Below the pieces are notes generated by a model, which saw only the letters and a program-made list of their open reading frames with translations, made no database searches and was not told the origin of the DNA. Below are positions 14,899 to 17,199 of a stretch of DNA of 17,199 nucleotides, in pieces. A program made the position numbers and the translations under genes. The first letter of the stretch is position 1. Every line of letters starts with the position of its first letter. The stretch is taken from the NCBI GenBank assembly GCA_013811975.1, contig JACCUF010000046.1:1-17199 (forward strand), given 5' to 3'. Source of the stretch: Geodermatophilaceae bacterium (GTDB taxonomy: Bacteria > Actinomycetota > Actinomycetes > Mycobacteriales > Geodermatophilaceae).

Positions 14899-14961
14899 CG
14901 CCGTTTTCGCGATAACTGCGCGCTTGGCGGCTTGAATCGCGCAGATATCGCGATAACGGCG
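14899..14961. repeat. 63-bp inverted repeat (24-bp arms, 15-nt loop) between nuoK and nuoL
   Basis: The left arm 14899-14922 (containing TTTTCGCGATAACTGCGCG) pairs with 14938-14961 at 22 of 24 positions; the mismatches are T-T at 14906/14954 and A-A at 14915/14945. The loop is 14923-14937. Each arm contains TCGCGATA. In the nuo transcript it would fold into a very stable hairpin. It has no U-tract, so it is not a standard terminator, and it lies inside an operon otherwise joined without gaps. It resembles dispersed palindromic elements of bacterial genomes; partial termination or mRNA stabilisation within the operon is possible. Confidence 0.85.
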
Positions 14962-14970
14962 CAGCCGGAT

Positions 14971-15282
14971 TCATCGGGGCTCGGTCAACGTGTCGAGGTC
15001 GTCGATCGAGGAGGTGGCCCGCTGCCTGAACAGCTGTAACACGATGGCCAGGCCCAGGCCCACCTCGGCCGCGGTGAGCGCGATCACCATCAGCATCAGC
15101 ACCTGACCGGACCTGAGGGCATCGATGAGCCACACGTCGAAGGCGACGAGATTGAGGCTCACTGCCCCCAGCATGAGCTCGACCGACATCAGTACCAGGA
15201 CGAGATTGCGCCGGGCCAGCAGTCCGTACAAACCGATCGAGAACAGACCGGCCGAGACGATCAACGGATAGAGCAGATGCAT
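14971..15282 (-). CDS. nuoK: NADH-quinone oxidoreductase subunit K
   Basis: 103 residues with three membrane segments, the normal NuoK size. E35 in MSVELMLGAVSLNLV and E73 in ALTAAEVGLGLAIV are the two buried glutamates required for proton transfer between the quinone site and the pumping subunits. The ATG at 15282 directly abuts the nuoJ stop (TGA at 15285-15283). This ATG therefore depends on ribosomes finishing nuoJ in its second frame, which matters because nuoJ is frameshifted. Confidence 0.97.
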   Translation of the reverse strand: MHLLYPLIVSAGLFSIGLYGLLARRNLVLVLMSVELMLGAVSLNLVAFDVWLIDALRSGQVLMLMVIALTAAEVGLGLAIVLQLFRQRATSSIDDLDTLTEPR

Positions 15283-15866
15283 TCAGCGACGCCCGTCCGC
15301 ACCGACGTCTCGGCGCGTGAGCGCGATCGCCCCGATCAGCGCCGCGAGCAGCAACACCGAGAGCACCTCGAAGGGCAACACCCAGGAGCCGAACAGTGCG
15401 CGTCCGATGGTCTCCGGACTCCCCTGGCCAAAGACATCCAGGTCGAGGTAGGCGAACCGAAAGGCGTCGATCAGCGCGGCGACGAGCAGCCCGAACGCAG
15501 CGACGCCGACGACGATCGCGACCGGGCGGTTGGCGGTATTCAGGTCCGGTTGGTGGCCGATTGGCGCCTTGGTGACAGGAGCCCGAACAGGAGCAGGACC
15601 ACGACGGCGCCGACGTAGATCAGGATTTGCACGATGGCCACCAGCTCGGCGGTCAGGACCAGGTACAGGCCGGCCAACCCACCCAGGGCTACGACCAGCC
15701 ACAGCGCGGCGCGTACGACGTTGCGGCTGGTCACGCAGAGCAGCGCGGCACCCAGGGTGATCACCCCGATCAGGACGAAGACAATCTCACTGCCGGTGAC
15801 GTCGACATAGGACGGCGCGTCGGCGGCGTGCACGGTTCGGTCCGTAGCCGCGAGGTTCGCGTCCAT
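15283..15866 (-). pseudogene. nuoJ: NADH-quinone oxidoreductase subunit J, frameshifted (nuoJ)
   Basis: NuoJ is a five-helix membrane subunit of complex I. The first part reads from ATG 15866 (MDANLAATDRTVHAADAP) through SEIVFVLIGVITLGAALLCVTSRN, AELVAIVQILIYVGAVVVLLLFGLL (about residues 74-97), then leaves the family and stops at TGA 15542-15540. The rest of NuoJ continues in another frame: TKAPIGHQPDLNTANRPVAIVVG..., with the later membrane helices, to TGA 15285-15283. The break falls near 15571-15584, where the family has FGLMLT(K/R)APIG. The gene span is 584 bases, one short of 195 codons, so a one-base deletion explains it. No slippery heptamer is present. Either a sequencing or assembly error or a real mutation is possible; the flanking nuo genes look intact. 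The start lies two bases after the nuoI stop. Confidence 0.88.
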
Positions 15867-15868
15867 GC

Positions 15869-16345
15869 TCAGCCAGCCGCGCCGTTCGGGTCGTGTGCCG
15901 GCGGCGGCGGCGCGGTACGGGTCCACTCGGCGAGGCGATCCTTTTCATGGGTCATCTCGCGGATGTCGTACTCGGAGTACTCGAACTCCGGTGCCCAGAA
16001 CAGCGCGTCGAACGGGCAGACGTCGACGCAGATCCCGCAGTACATGCATAGCGCGTAGTCGATGGCGAAGCGGTCCAACACATTCCGCTGTCGCTCACGT
16101 CCGCCCTCGACAGCCGGTGCCTGGGTTTCCTTGTGCGAGTCGATATAGATGCACCAGTCGGGGCACTCCCGGGCGCAGAGCATGCAGACGGTGCAGTTCT
16201 CCTCGAGCAGGCCGATCACGCCGCGACTGCGGGGCGGGAGTGCCGGCTGGACGTCTGGATACTGCTGCGTGCCGGTCCTGCGACCCATCGTGCGCAGGGT
16301 TATCAGCAGGCCACGAGCCAGACCGCCGCCGGGTAGATCGGTCAC
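15869..16345 (-). CDS. nuoI: NADH-quinone oxidoreductase subunit I (2x[4Fe-4S] ferredoxin)
   Basis: 158 residues, a peripheral ferredoxin-type subunit that passes electrons toward the quinone site through two [4Fe-4S] clusters. Two complete motifs are visible: CTVCMLCAREC at 51-61 and CMYCGICVDVC at 100-110. An extra cysteine (C65 in CPDWC) follows the first motif. The sequence between and after the motifs (IYIDSHKE, FEYSEYDIREMTHEKDRLAEW) resembles the NuoI of the reduced Streptomyces nuo cluster, as I recall it, more than the usual NADH-linked NuoI. The start is GTG 16345, which overlaps the nuoH stop as GTGA. The open frame extends further upstream, but that part is antiparallel coding shadow within nuoH. 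Confidence 0.95.
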   Translation of the reverse strand: MTDLPGGGLARGLLITLRTMGRRTGTQQYPDVQPALPPRSRGVIGLLEENCTVCMLCARECPDWCIYIDSHKETQAPAVEGGRERQRNVLDRFAIDYALCMYCGICVDVCPFDALFWAPEFEYSEYDIREMTHEKDRLAEWTRTAPPPPAHDPNGAAG

Positions 16346-17199
16346 GAGGCCGTCACCACTACTCCAGTGAGCACCAGCTGTCCCAAGGCAATCGGCACCA
16401 GGCCCTGCCAGGCAAGTCTTTGCAACTGGTCCTCCCGGAGGCGGGGGTAGGCCACCCGGGCCCAGATGACGACGAAGGAAAGTGCGAAGATCTTCAGTAT
16501 CGTCCACAGTGGACCAAGCTCGTCGGACAGGAACGGCCCCCGCCAGCCGCCGAGAAAGAGAACCGTGGTCAGAGCGCAGACAACCACGATGCCGACGTAC
16601 TCCGCCAGCAGCATGAACGCGAACCGCAGGCCGCCGTACTCGGTGAGGTAGCCGAAGACCAGCTCCGAGTCGGCGAGCGGCATGTCGAAGGGCGGCCGGC
16701 GGATCTCGGCCATCCCGGCAACGAAGAAGATCACCATCGCCGGCGACTGCCATAGCAGCCACCACGGGTTCCAGGCCTCGACGATCCCGACCAGCGACAA
16801 GGTCCCAGCCGCCATCGCGACGGAGGCGGCGGCGAGAACGAACGGTAGCTCGTAGGCGAGAAGCTGTGCTGCGCCGCGTAGCCCGCCGAGCAATGAGTAC
16901 TTGTTGGCACTGGCCCAGGCGGCCATCAGCATGCCGACGACGCCGACGCCGGTGACCGCGAGGGCGAAGAACAACCCGGCATCCAGGGATTCGGCCACCA
17001 CGCCAGGACCGAGTGGGATGACGACGAGAACCAGGAGGTACGGGATCAGCGCGACCGCCGGGGCGAGCCGGAACACCTTCGCGTCGGCCGCTGCCGGGAC
17101 GACAGCTTCCTTCTGGAGGAACTTCACGCCGTCGGCAACAAGCTGCGCCCAGCCGTGGAAGCCTCCGGCATACATCGGCCCGAGTCGACCCTGCATGTG
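16342..17199 (-). CDS. nuoH: NADH-quinone oxidoreductase subunit H, C-terminal part (cut by window edge)
   Basis: Partial: 285 residues are visible and the frame continues past the window end. NuoH is the membrane subunit that, with NuoB and NuoD, forms the quinone-binding pocket. The visible part starts in the family's (R/Q)xRxGPxxxGxxGxxQxxADGxK block (QGRLGPMYAGGFHGWAQLVADGVKF), so roughly 30 or more N-terminal residues are missing. The conserved cytoplasmic loop AEIRRPPFDMPLADSELVFGYLTEYGG is present, as is WASANKYSLLGGLRGAAQLLAYELP. Several membrane helices follow. It ends in TGA overlapping the nuoI GTG. The ATG near 17196 is an internal methionine, not the start. Confidence 0.96.
   Translation of the reverse strand, partial: HMQGRLGPMYAGGFHGWAQLVADGVKFLQKEAVVPAAADAKVFRLAPAVALIPYLLVLVVIPLGPGVVAESLDAGLFFALAVTGVGVVGMLMAAWASANKYSLLGGLRGAAQLLAYELPFVLAAASVAMAAGTLSLVGIVEAWNPWWLLWQSPAMVIFFVAGMAEIRRPPFDMPLADSELVFGYLTEYGGLRFAFMLLAEYVGIVVVCALTTVLFLGGWRGPFLSDELGPLWTILKIFALSFVVIWARVAYPRLREDQLQRLAWQGLVPIALGQLVLTGVVVTAS

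Noticed and set aside
15540..15702. Programmed -1 frameshifting in nuoJ
   Set aside because: A -1 shift would restore the protein, but no slippery heptamer or clear downstream stimulator is visible, and NuoJ is not known to use recoding. A missing base is simpler.
15869..16765. NuoI with a long N-terminal extension inside the nuoH region
   Set aside because: The extra 140 codons overlap nuoH in another frame and do not resemble any protein. The GTG at 16345, overlapping the nuoH stop, fits the operon pattern.

Overview
The window is G+C-rich chromosomal DNA from an actinobacterium. It uses many GTG starts, and its gene order matches a block I know from Streptomyces and partly from Mycobacterium: tRNA-Thr, tRNA-Met, rpmG, hadA-like, hadB-like, ..., aspC, tRNA-Trp, secE on one side, and yajQ, htpX, nuoN to nuoH on the other. 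The genus cannot be fixed from the sequence. Nothing looks like an integrated plasmid or phage: there is no integrase, transposase or CRISPR array.

Positions 1-4600 hold a translation and lipid-metabolism block. Reading leftwards on the minus strand it runs tRNA-Thr, tRNA-Met, rpmG (ribosomal protein L33), two small hot-dog dehydratase subunits (hadA-like without catalytic residues, hadB-like with them), and a secreted M1-family lipoprotein peptidase. A plus-strand class I aminotransferase (aspC) converges on the peptidase gene. Left of aspC are tRNA-Trp and the start of secE, which is cut by the window edge.

Positions 4600-8950 are more variable and are linked to cyclic di-GMP. A large membrane GAF-GGDEF-EAL protein has a degenerate GGDEF site and an intact EAL site, so it is probably a phosphodiesterase. 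A 499-bp intergenic stretch follows. It contains a small minus-strand ORF that seems unrecorded: 22 residues made of three perfect RNGRWG hexapeptides, with a ribosome binding site. Then come a lone TadE/TadG-like pilus protein, tRNA-Tyr, and yajQ, whose family includes cyclic di-GMP binding proteins.

Positions 8950-17199 hold htpX (membrane zinc protease) and, on the minus strand, nuoN, nuoM, nuoL, nuoK, nuoJ, nuoI and the 3' part of nuoH: the membrane arm and connecting ferredoxin of a complex I-type proton pump. The genes are tightly packed (four-base overlaps or abutting), with two exceptions. nuoJ has an apparent single-base deletion that splits it into two frames. A 63-bp near-perfect inverted repeat is lodged between nuoK and nuoL. 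The NuoH and NuoI sequences and the htpX/yajQ neighbourhood resemble the second, reduced nuo cluster of Streptomyces, which lacks the NADH-oxidising subunits. That is an inference, because the genes upstream of nuoH lie outside the window.
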